A stretch of 64,000 nucleotides of DNA from NCBI GenBank assembly GCA_023846275.1, contig CM043870.1:16848385-16912384 (forward strand), in the 5' to 3' direction. This document shows positions 11,641 to 22,724 of the stretch, piece after piece. Made by a program: the position numbers and the translations under genes. The notes under the pieces were generated by a model, which worked only from the letters and a program-made list of their open reading frames with translations, was not told the DNA's origin and searched no databases. Positions within the stretch are counted from its first letter, which is position 1. Every line of letters starts with the position of its first letter. This DNA comes from Vanilla planifolia (taxonomy: Eukaryota > Streptophyta > Magnoliopsida > Asparagales > Orchidaceae).

Positions 11641-14600
11641 AACTAGTCAAGGCTGTGACCATCTTGTTATTTTCATAGATAATTTTCTGATATTTTTGTG
11701 TTTACACCATGGAAACAATATATCAAGAATTAAGTGCATTCTAGGTTATTATTCTTAATGGAGAAGCAACATGATTGTTTTTTTAGAATTAAGTGCATTC
11801 TAGGTTATTATTCTTAATAGCATTATACAGGGTTATTAGATTGCTAAGAATAACACCGTTTGGCTAATGATGGGAATGACATTGTAGGGGAATATCACTT
11901 TAGTTCTTCTTTTGGTGATAAACAATACCTACTTACCTTAACTTGAACCATTTAAATTCTAACTCCCTCAAGATCCATGGTGTTGCCAAAACTAAGACTA
12001 ACTAGAACAACCTAAATATAATTTTTAGGCCAACAAACATGAGTTCATGCATGCATCACATGAACTCTTATTTGTTATTAATTGTTAAATGACATGTAAA
12101 GTTTAATATGTCATGTAGAGGTTTCACTTAGAGGCATATTAGTTCTATTTGGACTTAGAGTTATGCCAAGATTGGCTTATCTACTTCTCATTAGTCTCCG
12201 TTATCATTGTTGTTGTAAAGGTCAATTACAACTGACACTTGTTTGTCACACATTTTAGTTTGCTTTCATCAGTTTTTCAAGTTATTTATATTTACAGTTT
12301 AGTTTAAATGTTTGAAGAATAATTGATAGCATTTTGATTTTTTCAACTTTATATTCAGTACAGGTTATCCTTTCAGTTGTCCCATAATTTTGTTGGTATA
12401 AAATTTGATTGAAAATTACTTTAAAAAATGCTTAAAATTGAGTTTTGGGATTGTTTCTGTCATTATCTGCCATCGTTATCATTATCGTCAATAGCCATAG
12501 CCGCCACTCACTTGACCCATGTCGACCTTCAAACTCGGTAATTTGTTTGACCTGTGCAGACTTGATCCACGAATGTGCCAACCCCTCTACCCACGTTAAT
12601 TTGCTCTGTCCCGCACCTACCTGAAAAGCGGACCCAAAGTGTCATGCATCGATCTGTCCTGTCCACACCAACTACAACGCCCTTTGCCTCGCCGCTCGTT
12701 GTTATTGCATCTCAAAATGCACAAAATTTTTTGGAATTGCTTATGTCAATTAATTTTGTAGCTTTTCAAGTGAGTTTTTTTAGTTATTTTTGTAGAATTC
12801 AAATTATTTCTTTTATAGTTTGTAGTGATTTTTGGAATTCTAAAATGTAATTTAGAATTTCAAAATATGTTCGTTAGTATTTCAAAATATCCTTTCACAC
12901 ATGTGCAAGACTGGGTAAGGACAAGTGATCTAGCTTAGTTAAGCATTTGCATTAGCTAATCATAAAGAAATGAAGGTGGGGAGCATTACCAGTATCATTG
13001 GGAATCCCAAATTGTGTGAACTATATTAAGGAGAGGAGGGGGCCATTGTGGTGACGAGGTTGTCGCTAGAGACCTTGATTAAAAATTTGGTAGTGACCAG
13101 GTTAATGCTAGCTAAACTTTGACTAGTTTATGTAGTCAATGCAATTAGTGTTTACTAAAGATGGAATGAGGAGAATTTAGGATAGTGCAAAGTTGTGTTA
13201 GTGGCCATGAAGATTGTGATAAAGGAAGCGATGAGACTACGAGGCAGAGTTGTGGTATTGAGGGGGATATTGATGACAAGTAGAGTACTTATGAAGATAA
13301 CATTACTCAAAAATGGAAGAGGAATGTGTGGAGGAGGTTGAGGGGGTAAGGCAGATCAGTGGGATGTGGCTTTGTGAAGTTGTGGCGACAACTTAGGATT
13401 GGATTGATGATGGAAATTGCATGGGTCGATGGCCTAGGATGGAGTGCTTGATGAAAAGGATCTTGGTCAAGGTGTGGTAATGTTAGTGGGATAGAAACTT
13501 CAATAAAAACAAGAATGTTAAAGAAAAGAGAGAACTTTTGGAGAAGAGCATGAAAAGTTGAACTGATTCATAGGTTATACTTAGCCAAGAGAAAAAGGGA
13601 AGCAGAAGAGAGAAAGCCTTTATTAGGAAGATTACATGAGAAAAGTGATAGAAAAGAGCTAATATGCAAACATATGTTGACTCTTCTTTTCAACTTTTAC
13701 CTCCAAATCGCAGGTTCAGGGTTAATTTATAGACCAGGATGGTACTAGAAGGAGTTAGTGCCATTCTTTTATATTTAAGTTGTCGTTGATATGAAGTTGC
13801 AACTATTTGAAGTGAATGATGTTGGTAGGTGACCCCTTTGTACTCGATCAATTTTGGTTAATGAAGTGCTGCTTTGATGCTATGAACGAAATTTAAGCTC
13901 CACGTGTTAGTCGGGAGGCACTTCAACAGTTGAACAACTCTTTCACAATCATGTTATATTCAAGGAACCCCTTGAGCACTAGGTGGTGCTTGTGGGAGAG
14001 CTCAGATCTTGGCATCATGCATTGGTGAAAGTAAATTTGCTAGTCAAATAGGATTCATGTGGCTTTTTTTCGATCAATAAGCGAAAAAGGGATTAGATTT
14101 TTGAAACATCCCTTTGACTCCATGTGGTGCTTGAGGATGCTTTTCTACTGGTGGAAGAGGAAAATAGCTCTAGAAATCATTCAAAAGCCACATGTCTAGA
14201 TTGTTGGATTTCGATCATCTACTAAGTTTGAGAGATTAGTTTTTGTAATATTATTGTTGTATTTGATAAGGCTATATTACATATTGCCTTTATCCTGTTG
14301 ATGGTTTTATTTGGATTATGCTCCACATAAGTTTTTATTCTCATTGGGCAATCCAATTGTCTTTGAAATGATCCTTTGTATATAATCTTTGAAATTTATT
14401 TTTGGAAACTATTCAGCCCTATTTCAGTTCACCTGTTGTTTTTTTTTCTTTTTTTTTTTTGGATGAATTCCCTTATGGGTGATCACCCATCTATGGCTTT
14501 TTCCATAGTTCTCAAGCTACATTGAGTGAGACGATGTGCATTTTTGCTACCATTTGCCACTATCTTGTCTAAAATTACTGAGTTGCCTTTTAGGATTCAA

Positions 14601-14999
14601 GCTCTATTATCATTAGAATCAAATTGCCTTGCTTTTAATCACTGAAAAATCATCGTGTTAAACAAATGACTTACGAAGCTTGATGGACAACGAAATTCTT
14701 GCTTTTGAAGTTATTGATCTACTGGATATATTGTCTGATTTAAAACCTGAAAAAGGATGGTTGATAGAAAGGGAAAATTTTCATGAAACATTAATGTGCA
14801 TTTGCTTTTTGAAATTGATCTTTCATAATTATATAGAAATCTACAGTTGGAGTAGGCTTAATTGTTAACTTATATGTTCAGAATTTTAATACCTGAAGTA
14901 GTTTTTGAACTTTTAGATAGCAAAATACATAATGTTTTGGAGAAATTGCACTCTTCCTTTTGATTATAACATTCCTCTCTTTGTCAAATATATTTGCAG
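11641..14999. other. Intergenic/intronic stretch without a recognised gene
   Basis: No gp210 exon, retroelement domain or RNA gene was recognised. A 34-bp direct repeat lies at 11726/11785, a C-rich patch at about 12480-12720, and a poly-T tract near 14440-14460. A 62-codon open frame at 14680-14868 has no recognised family and no splice context. By collinearity this interval should contain several gp210 exons, and none is visible. Confidence 0.5.
11726..11818. repeat. 34-bp direct repeat, two copies 59 bp apart
   Basis: The same 34-bp string, beginning AGAATTAAGTGCATTC and ending ATTCTTAAT, occurs at 11726-11759 and 11785-11818, separated by 25 bp. It looks like a small local duplication at the downstream edge of the gypsy relic. 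Confidence 0.85.
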
Positions 15000-15056
15000 G
15001 CCAAAGTTTCCAATGTGGAATGAATTATTGTATGTGAAGAAGAGATAACCCTCACG
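15000..15056 (+). pseudogene. GP210: gp210 exon with in-frame stop
   Basis: Between TTTGCAG and CG|GTACC a 57-bp exon reads AKVSNVE, stop, IIVCEEEITLT. The surroundings match the conserved gp210 block V-x-x-V-E-W-I-x-I-x-S-G-E-E-I-S-L. The TGA at 15021-15023 sits where that family has Trp, as expected for a TGG-to-TGA change, and one residue also appears to be lost. The exon ends in phase 0, agreeing with the next exon, whose first residues (EGT) continue the family block. The splice context and flanking match make chance unlikely; the stop points to a pseudogene. Confidence 0.78.
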
Positions 15057-15121
15057 GTACCTATGAATATTCTATATGTAAAATTGTGCTTGAATTACTA
15101 ATAGCATTTTTTTTTTATTAG

Positions 15122-15190
15122 GAAGGGACCATTAGAGATTTTGAATTGATAGCAGGAAGCGATGATGGATCTATCATTGACTCATCTCAG
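15122..15190 (+). pseudogene. GP210: gp210 exon (EGTIRDFELIAGSDDGS block)
   Basis: A 69-bp, phase-0 exon lies between ATTAG and CAG|GTTAATG and reads EGTIRDFELIAGSDDG, then SIIDSSQ. It corresponds to the gp210 segment directly after the S-G-E-E-I-S-L block, with the family's pattern L-x-A-G-x-x-D-G-x-x-x-D-S/A-S-Q. It is intact in itself. The 65-bp intron before it is short for this locus. The next family segment should be a longer exon, which I could not find before 16607. Confidence 0.82.
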
Positions 15191-16606
15191 GTTAATGATC
15201 TGCTATTGATTTCCTTTCATTTTCTGTTATTCTATTTGAATTGTGTTTTTACATTGTTTAACTAAAATGAGCTAATATTTAGCATGTATAACTAATTTTT
15301 AAACTTTTGAGCCTACGCTTCTGATCAAAAGTTATATTTTTGTTCAATATGATCACCGTTACTCTTCAATTTGGCTTGATCACATTTTTATTGATGCATA
15401 TATAATTAAATGATGTAGTTGACATAATAGGGTAAGAAATGTTGAATGATAATACCTTAACAACTTCTAATGTGCTTTTGTATTTTCAAACTAGATGCTT
15501 AATTGAAAAAACTCTTAACATGTTTGCAAGTAATTTAAGATGTTCATCTCCAATTCTCTATCTTTTTTCTCTCTATCTTGTCCTCTTTACCTCATCATTA
15601 TGTTGCCCTCCCTTCAGAATCTTCCACTTCTCTACCTTGAGGTTCTTTGGCATTATGACTGCTCCTAGTAATATTCTTTAAATATTTGATGAGTTATTTC
15701 AATTATAATTTCCTGAAATGATATGTTCTAATTCTTTGTTGATACTGTTGAGCTTGTTGTGCCTTTTTTGTCGTACTTCTTGACTCCATTGTCTCAATTG
15801 GCAAATGGTATTATTGTTGACGACAATTCTTCTCATGTTATTGAAGTTGTCTTTGATGGACAATTTCATGCTGTCCAGAACCTTTTGAAGGGCACTCTTT
15901 TGTGATTTGTTAGACATTTTTTTTCTTTTGTTAGGCTTGTTTTATGGGCACGTTCATGGATCAACAAACCATATAATGGACTTTGCTGCATGACGTGCAA
16001 TTTTTTATTTTTCCTGGATATGTTTCGAATAATTTTCTGTGTAATTCTGGATGATGATTGTAGCCTAACCTTCCAAAAAGAAAATAAAACTAACATTTAT
16101 TATTTTTGCTGAAAGATATTTAAAATCTTAATTAGATATCATAAAGAAAATAGGTTGGAAAATTGGTGAAATTTTTCTAGTTTCATTATATCTTAGACTC
16201 GAACACCATCGCCTATTATCCTTAGTGTTTTTGACTAAATAAACCTGTACCAATTAGAAAGACATACTAAAAATTGTTAATGAATTATAAGTTGTTAAAA
16301 TATGCAACAAGTAGTTTGTTATTGTGTGAAACAGCATCAGTGTCTTTTTCATTGTTAGCTAACTGCTTTTTGATGTTTTTACTGTTTTCCTTGCTCGGGG
16401 TTCAATTTTTATTTTTTTAACATGCTATTTGAATTTTTGAAGTATGCGTTCCTGCAAATTCAAATTCATCTGGTGGATCAAGTACTTCATCTTTTTGACA
16501 ACAACGTTTCAAGCATCATCAAGTTAATTTGCTTCATTTGAAGTTTTAAGCGTTCATACAGAACTCAATTCATTCAATAACATAACAAATTCAACATGAA
16601 TCTTAG

Positions 16607-16736
16607 GCCAGTGTGCGACAAAGGGGAGCTCATGAAAGGTTAAGCCAAATTGTTAAGGTTGAAGTTTACAAACCATTGCAAGAGTATCCGGATTACATTT
16701 TTCTTGCTCCTGGCGCTTCATATGTCGTAATTCATT
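16607..16736 (+). pseudogene. GP210: gp210 exon (KVEVY...GASYV block)
   Basis: After TCTTAG the frame reads ASVRQRGAHERLSQIVKVEV, then YKPLQEYPDYIFLAPGASYV, ending at GTC|GTAATT. This matches the conserved gp210 stretch V-S-x-R-Q-x-x-G-x-E-x-x-S-Q-x-I-K-V-E-V-Y followed by F-L-x-P-G-A-S-Y-V. The exon ends in phase 0, and the next exon starts in phase 0 with VTTKGGP, so the junction rebuilds the expected block. No lesion is seen. About 1.4 kb separates it from the previous exon, and a segment of roughly 50 residues expected between the two is not visible. Confidence 0.88.
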
Positions 16737-17269
16737 GTCTATTGTTTATTTCTGAATACATGTGATTTCTGGAGTGTAAGGAATTTTATGCTACAATGAT
16801 CCAACGTTATATTTAGTAGCAGATACTATTTACTACTTTTCCAGGCTATTTGACAAGCACTGATACGACATGCGAATGAAAAATGCTACAATTTTCAATC
16901 CAAAGGCATGGAGGTATTTTTGGCCATATAAAATAAATATTAGCTAATAATTTATATATTTTTAACTAAAGGGAAATGCATGTAGATGTTCATGTAGATG
17001 TTCTGAGGAGTTGAAAATTTTGAAGTCGATATTGCCGACTGCCATTAGGGACATTATTTTAGATAACAGTAGCAAGAAATGCTCAAAAGATTCAAACTAT
17101 TAAGCACTGAAGCTTACCATCATAATAACCATTTAGATAGAATCTACAAGGAGCTCAATAGTAGTAATCACTAAGATGCATATTGCAAAACACTTATTCA
17201 CGATAAGTTTCACATTCATGCTATTATGTTATAAGAAAATTTAAATATAGAAACAATTCATATAAGAGG

Positions 17270-18000
17270 AACAAATGAGATTGGTTAGGATTTTGCCATG
17301 AGCTTAGAATAAGGGGAGGATGTTGTTGGTAGGTTTGAGAAGTTAAAGATTGCATAATAAAGTAGATGATGGAAGATGAAAGTGGGAGATGATAGAGCAA
17401 ATTATTGTTCTAAGAGGGAAAATATGAAAGAAAAGAGTTGAAGGAAGAAACAATTGGAATGAGGATTATTTGTTTGACATGTTGGAGGCAAGAAGATGAA
17501 GGCATGGCTAGGGCTTGAGATGTTGAGAAATATGAAAGGGGCAAGAGATGAAGGCTAATGAAGATGGGAAGTGTAGGTTGGCTTATGTTTTTTTATTGGG
17601 TTGAAAGAGATGAAAATGTACTGAATATGTCTTGATTTAGGGATACAAGTAAGGAAATATAGCTAGAAAAGAAACGATGGAAGAGTATGGGAGGGACATT
17701 AATTAGGTTAGGAGAAGATTCATAGTGAAAAGAGATGAAACCAGGGGTAGGGAGTGGTATATGGCTAGACAAAATTTTAGTGTATTGAGATGATGAGTAT
17801 GGGAAAGAAATTGGAAGAAGATATAGAACATGGACTAAGAAAAGCAAAAGAAGGCAAACTTTATATTGTTTTGGTTGGGTGGGTTGGTGTGTGTGGTGGG
17901 GTTGCAAAAATGGTTAGCTTCGTTTCCATTGTTTGAAAGATGGAGAGGTAGGAATGAGCTCTTTGGATTGTCAAGTTGTAGTTAGGGGGTTTGTGGTGGA
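17270..18000. other. Intronic purine-rich strand-asymmetric tract
   Basis: In the intron between the gp210 exons at 16607 and 18492, the + strand is strongly enriched in A and G over about 700 bp, with many GGAAGATGA-, GGGAGATGA- and AAGAGATGAA-like strings. An open frame of 104 codons on the minus strand here is rich in Pro, Ser and Leu. It is best explained by this base bias, not by a gene. Confidence 0.6.
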
Positions 18001-18491
18001 CATGGAAGACTAGCTCTTATGAGGTAGTGCCAAACATGTAATTTTAAAAATCAAATTGTGATTAAGTATTGGTAAAAATGCATCAATATCGTCATGAAAT
18101 TGTCCTCTGTTTTTAAAATGTCCTGTACAACTTAAAAAACTGATCGTGTATTTTTCTTGTCTGACTGTTTTCCAGGCATATAATGCGTCAACATGTTTGA
18201 TAATGTGAATGAGAGGCCTTTAAATGTGTTTGTGCTTTTGTACCTTTTTTGCATCAGAACTAGTACTTAACAATGCATCAAGTTGTTTGGTCCTATGACT
18301 GTTTTTTGCGTTCAGGTATGAGTAATATCGTCCACCATAAAAATAGGTTAAGCAGATTTACCGTTGTTTAAAACCACATTAGGCGACTCACATTTGTTTT
18401 ATAAGGAAATCATATTTGTGAGAATATTTCCTATTTTAGATGCTTGAATTAGTGTTCCATGGGTTCCACATAATTTTATGCTTTTAATTAG

Positions 18492-18611
18492 GTGACTACA
18501 AAAGGTGGTCCAATCATTGGAGATTTTGTCGAGTTTGCAAGCTTGGATGAAGAAAATGCTGTAGTCCATTCATCTTCCGGGAAGCTCTCCGCTATCTGCA
18601 CTGGAAATGCT
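18492..18611 (+). pseudogene. GP210: gp210 exon (TTKGGPIIGDFVEFAS block)
   Basis: A 120-bp phase-0 exon lies between AATTAG and GCT|GTTAAG. It reads VTTKGGPIIGDFVEFASLDE, followed by ENAVVHSSSGKLSAICTGNA. It matches the gp210 block V-K-G-G-P-x-x-G-x-x-V-E-Y/F-A-S-x-D-x-x-x-A, part of a bacterial-Ig-like (BIG2-type) lumenal module ending in S-x-G-x-L-S-A. It is intact and in phase with both neighbouring exons. Confidence 0.92.
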
Positions 18612-18776
18612 GTTAAGTTTTCTCAATCTCACATTTGGTTGTGGCATGTTGTATGGCATGCTCCATGCCTTGAATCAGGATGACGTAGATTTTTATTGTC
18701 AATGCTTTATGTTTACTTGAAATGCTAGTATTGTAGGTTGTATATTTATGTAGTGCCTTGCACTTTTCAATTTTAG

Positions 18777-18932
18777 GTTATCCGTGCAGCTGTTTATGGA
18801 AAAGAAGGTAACTTAATCTGTGAAGCATTCGGAAGAGTTGAAGTTGGGATTCCATCACAAATGATTTTGAGTTCACAGAGTGGCAAGCTTTGTATTGGTT
18901 GCAAAATGCCGATTTATTCGTCTATTTCTCAG
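18777..18932 (+). pseudogene. GP210: gp210 exon with non-GT donor
   Basis: A 156-bp phase-0 exon follows TTTTAG. It reads VIRAAVYGKEGNLICEAFGR, then VEVGIPSQMILSSQSGKLCI and GCKMPIYSSISQ. It matches gp210 at the end of one BIG2-like module (V-x-A-x-V-Y-G) and the start of the next (V-x-V-G-x-P-S). The family exon border should be after this Gln, because the next exon starts with G-S-L-S-S-F-Y. There the sequence is CAG|GCCAGT, a GC donor in place of GT. GC-AG introns exist in plants but usually with a strong GCAAGT context. This may be a mutated site. Confidence 0.87.
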
Positions 18933-19035
18933 GCCAGTCTTTGAACTAATTTGTATTTCTTGGGAATTGAAATGGGATTGGATTGTGACTGCTTTAACTA
19001 TCTGTTTATGCTCTAAAATAAATTGCTTTTAACAG

Positions 19036-19097
19036 GGAAGTTTATCTTCCTTCTATGTATTAAGCAAAGAGTATGAATGTCCTTGGACAATGAGAAG
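19036..19097 (+). pseudogene. GP210: gp210 exon with internal deletion/frameshift
   Basis: After AACAG the exon reads GSLSSFYVLSKEYECPWTM and then runs to AAG|GTAAAC. The first part matches the gp210 block G-x-L-x-S-F-Y-x-L-x-K-x-Y-x-W-x. The exon is 62 bp and ends in phase 2, yet the next exon clearly starts in phase 0. Counting back from its end, GAG AAG would read EK and join VVELED in frame. About 7 bp are therefore missing between TGGACAAT and GAGAAG compared with the family pattern. The frameshift cannot be repaired by another visible splice site. Confidence 0.78.
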
Positions 19098-19174
19098 GTA
19101 AACGAAATCTTTGACAGGGATGTACTCTTTGGTTACTTGGTTTGATGATTAATGCTTTTCTGTTTTCTATAAAG

Positions 19175-19275
19175 GTTGTTGAACTTGAAGATGCAAGAAT
19201 TTTAAGTTCTGATGCTGAGGAACCGTGCTATTCTGATGATAGTTATGTTGGATTTATCAACACACTGTTTGGGAG
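19175..19275 (+). pseudogene. GP210: gp210 exon (VVELEDARIL...NTLFGR block)
   Basis: A 101-bp exon lies between ATAAAG and GGGAG|GTAGTT. It reads VVELEDARILSSDAEE, then PCYSDDSYVGFINTLFG and ends two bases into an Arg codon. It corresponds to the gp210 segment ending G-F-I-x-x-L-Y/F-G-R. The two leftover bases pair with the first base of exon A at 38488 (G|TCT TCT), giving R-S-S-G-T-A-E, as the family requires. The intron between them is 19,212 bp and holds at least three retroelements. Confidence 0.9.
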
Positions 19276-21398
19276 GTAGTTAGTATGCTTGGAAAACATT
19301 TTTTTGTACAACTGGTAGCATGTAATTACTTGCTAGTTGGCGCATTTTTTAGCCTTCTGAAGTGTATTATGACCTCTATTTCTGAATTTTTTCTGTACAC
19401 ATGCTGTACTACATCCCTAATGCTTGCGGGTTTGATTTTTTGATTTACTTTATAAATGCTACTGTATGGTGAAGTTTCCAGCTTTTTTAACACATTCTAT
19501 TCCCTTGATAGTCGTAGTCAGTTGTTTCCTTGTGTAGTATAGTTTATGAACTGCTTCACCTGTTAAATTGTTGGCCATGCAGTGATGATGTGGATACTTA
19601 ACGTTCCTAAGTTTTGCGTTGTTGTCTTGAAAATTCAAATTGTCTGGGATTCTTATTGTCGATCATACAGGTTGTGTGCAGCAGATTTAGCTATGGTCAT
19701 CAGCTACGTTGATCTGCATGACTCTATACATGACATATTGCATGCATCACTACTGAAATAACTGCATATTTGTTTTCCTATAAGTGTTTTAGCAGTTCAA
19801 ATAAATGTGATTATTATCAAGCATTGTAGCTAACAACTATTCTGTTGTCAGAGAAGTTGAGCTTAGACTCACATGGCATGATATGGTTTCAAGTGGTCTT
19901 GTAGCTCTCTTACCAAGATCCTTTAACTATTGAACTAGGTTGGCTCAAGCCTCCTTTTACTTGGTTGAGAGGTTGCAAAGCTCATTGATGCATTCTTATT
20001 GACAAATGACTAAAGCTCAATTCTCATCACCATTACATAGTCTCATGTGATCTACACTAGTGATCCTCATTCAATCTAAAGATCAGAAAAACGTTCTGAA
20101 CATTTTGAGGACATTGCCTCATCATCACTGGTTTTGTAATTCAGATTGAGGATCATGGCCATGTTATCGTATTTAATGTGGCATATCTTCCGCATGTCAA
20201 GGAAATTTCCTCTACAAGTGGTTATAAATTGGGGTCATGAAAACAATTTAGAAAGCATTTCATCCTATCATATCTTGCTCAAGCCTCTGCTAGCAACTTG
20301 ACAATCCTTTCGTCAACAATACCTTTCCCCTTTATTTTTAGCTCGCAATACTAGGGTTCGTTTATAACGTCATTCTTAATAAGTGAGAATTCCTTGGGAG
20401 TCCTTGTGTCCTCTTAGTGAGGTAATTTGTACTCATTTTAGGATAGTGGATAATTTCTTTACCTTGCAGCCAAAGTTTTTCCTCGTGTAGATAAGTTTGT
20501 TTTAAAATCTTTTGTTTTTTTGCTCTATCTCCAATTCCCAATCAACTTCTAAATTACTTTCTTCCCACGGATATGAGTAAATTTTCTACAGAAGATCACC
20601 CAACTGAAACAAATTCTGAAAACTTTATCGACAACTTTCTATTGTCATCTGTGGGAATGGTTGGTGGATCCAAAAGAATTAGGTGAAGGCATCCAATTAA
20701 TTGAATGAAAGTTTTTTCCCTTCTTACCACAGCTTAATTAGATCTACCTAAGCCCAAAGAAACCTCTCCAAAGTGCGACTCTGGATACAAGTGAAGGCAT
20801 CTTCAAGCATCTACACCATTGAGATGTTCCTTTTCCAATCCTGACCATCAAAGCCCTTTTCTAGCACCAAGGAGTTGTTCTTGAGATGATCTCTACCTAC
20901 ACTTTCCTCTAAGATGAGGAGTTGAAATTTGTGTAACACTTGGTGCCCTACTTAACGACACTACTTTCCATCTTCTCTTCAAACTTGATCATTCAGGAGG
21001 TCACCTTTAAGGTCTAGTTGCCCTTAATGACCATTTTTAGGAGCACAAAATATCCCAAATGCTTTCTCTAAGAGTTTGAAATGGAAATGCAAACTTTCTT
21101 AGACATTTTTGTCCATTGATAACCTTTGCTAAGCTTTCATTATTGGTTTCTTCAAAAATTGTAGCCCAATAAAGCTTGCCAACAAATCGTACTGTTAAAG
21201 GGAATTTCTTTGTGTATATCTCTTCCAATGAGAATTTTGAGAAGTCTGATATTTAAGAGGACTTAGTACGGACAAAGAAATGACAAAAGCTTCTTTGGCT
21301 CTATAGAAATACTTCACTGGTGTCATTTAGAAAGTGATATTTGCAGCCTTAAAGAGAGAAGTATAAGCCCACCACCCCCTTGCCCTCTTCAGGAAAGC

Positions 21399-21482
21399 TG
21401 ATAGAGATCAAAATTCATGCTGGTTTCACAAATATGATTTATCCTTATGTCATGATATAAAGGAATGCAAGGCCCTTGGAGT
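21399..21482 (+). pseudogene. Gypsy gag zinc-motif remnant
   Basis: One frame reads DRDQNSCWFHKYDLSL followed by CHDIKECKALG. This resembles the plant gypsy gag motif C-x-x-H-x-x-x-G-H-x-T-x-x-C-x-x-L, with its first Cys, a His and the last Cys kept. A Pro-rich segment precedes it, as is usual in this family. The surrounding frames are broken. Confidence 0.6.
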
Positions 21483-22363
21483 TTTGATTCATGGTTCATG
21501 TTGGAAGGCAGGCTTTTGGACCTTTGTAAAGGGAATGCTCATTATTATAGGCAAGTTTTGTTTAAGATTCAACTAGGCAAAAAGCATTAACTATTCCCAA
21601 CTTAGGTGTGGTCATCATCTACGTAAAGGGGGGCTTGTACCATCACCAATGGTGTTTAATCTTCCTCCCAACTCTCCTACATTTAGAATCATGAAAGAGT
21701 GATTTTTTCTCTTATGCCTTCTTGTTACACCCTTGTGTTTGATGAGTCAAGCATAAATGTGTATATTTTATTTGGGTTTGATTTTAAGTAAAATTGTTAA
21801 TAATTAATTAAATCAAGCCATGTATTTTAGATGTCTAAAATAATGGTCTCTAAGGGCCTTGAGGTCATGGCATACTTCAAGGAAATTTGAGACATGCACA
21901 AGATTTTTTATAATTGAATTTCTTTTTATTTCTCTTGAACTTGATATGTCCAAACTTTGAGATTATGAGGCACACTAGTAGTATTAACATTTAAAAATAT
22001 TTTAAATTTATTTAATACTGAATTTTGATTTTTGGGCCAAGCATATTTGCCAAAATGTATAGACATTAGTATTTGATTTTTTAATATTATTTTGGAATTG
22101 TTTTTCATGAATTTCTTTTCATAGCTATTTAAATAACTTATAATACTATAAGAATATAAAATTATTTTTATACACTTATATTCAAATTTTTGGCACAAAA
22201 ATTCGTCAAAAATACCTTAAAACAGTTGAAGTCTCGGGAAAATGCACTGTAGCAATGGGCGGGTCGACCCGGCGCCAAAACAGCCCGTCCAAGTCTTTTA
22301 GAAATTAAAAATTTAATCTAAAAATAAAAATTTGGTTGACCCGAAGAGGCCGAACCAAGCCTG

Positions 22364-22475
22364 CCGAGAGGAGCTCGGCTAGCGCTGGTCAACGGTCAAA
22401 TCCACAGTGCCTGGCTAAGCCAAGCCCACCGAGAGGAGCTCGGCTAGGTCAAACTGCAGCGCGGTCAACGGTCAA
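22364..22475 (+). repeat. Short duplicated blocks in U3 of the solo LTR
   Basis: CCGAGAGGAGCTCGGCTAG occurs at 22364-22382 and 22429-22447, and GGTCAACGGTCAA occurs at 22387-22399 and 22463-22475. This shows a degenerate duplication of about 65-76 bp. GAGAGGAGCTC contains a small palindrome. Confidence 0.85.
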
Positions 22476-22724
22476 TGAACAATGCTTGGCTAAGTCAACC
22501 CGAACCAGGTGGTGAAGTCCCGGTCAAGGAAGGGGGGAGCCAGCCCCACAGAGGCTCGAAAGCTACAGGGCGCAAATTCTTTATAAAGCAATGCGCCAAT
22601 TTCATTTCTGCAGTGTGGGACTAAAAATCCCACCTTATAACTTCGGCAGGATCCAAAGGCGCAGATCAAGCCCGCCCAGATCCAACGGGCGAGAATTGTT
22701 TCGAACGGCTGCTTCGCAAGGTTA

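Noticed and set aside
14680..14868. 62-codon frame just before the gp210 exon at 15000
   Set aside because: It does not match the gp210 segment expected here and has no clear splice borders; kept only as an unexplained open frame.
16440..16520. Ser/Gly-rich frame as the missing gp210 exon before 16607
   Set aside because: The residues do not fit the family segment and a stop follows soon; no convincing splice pair.
17593..17907. 104-codon minus-strand frame rich in Pro and Ser
   Set aside because: Explained by the purine bias of the opposite strand in an intron; no recognised domain.
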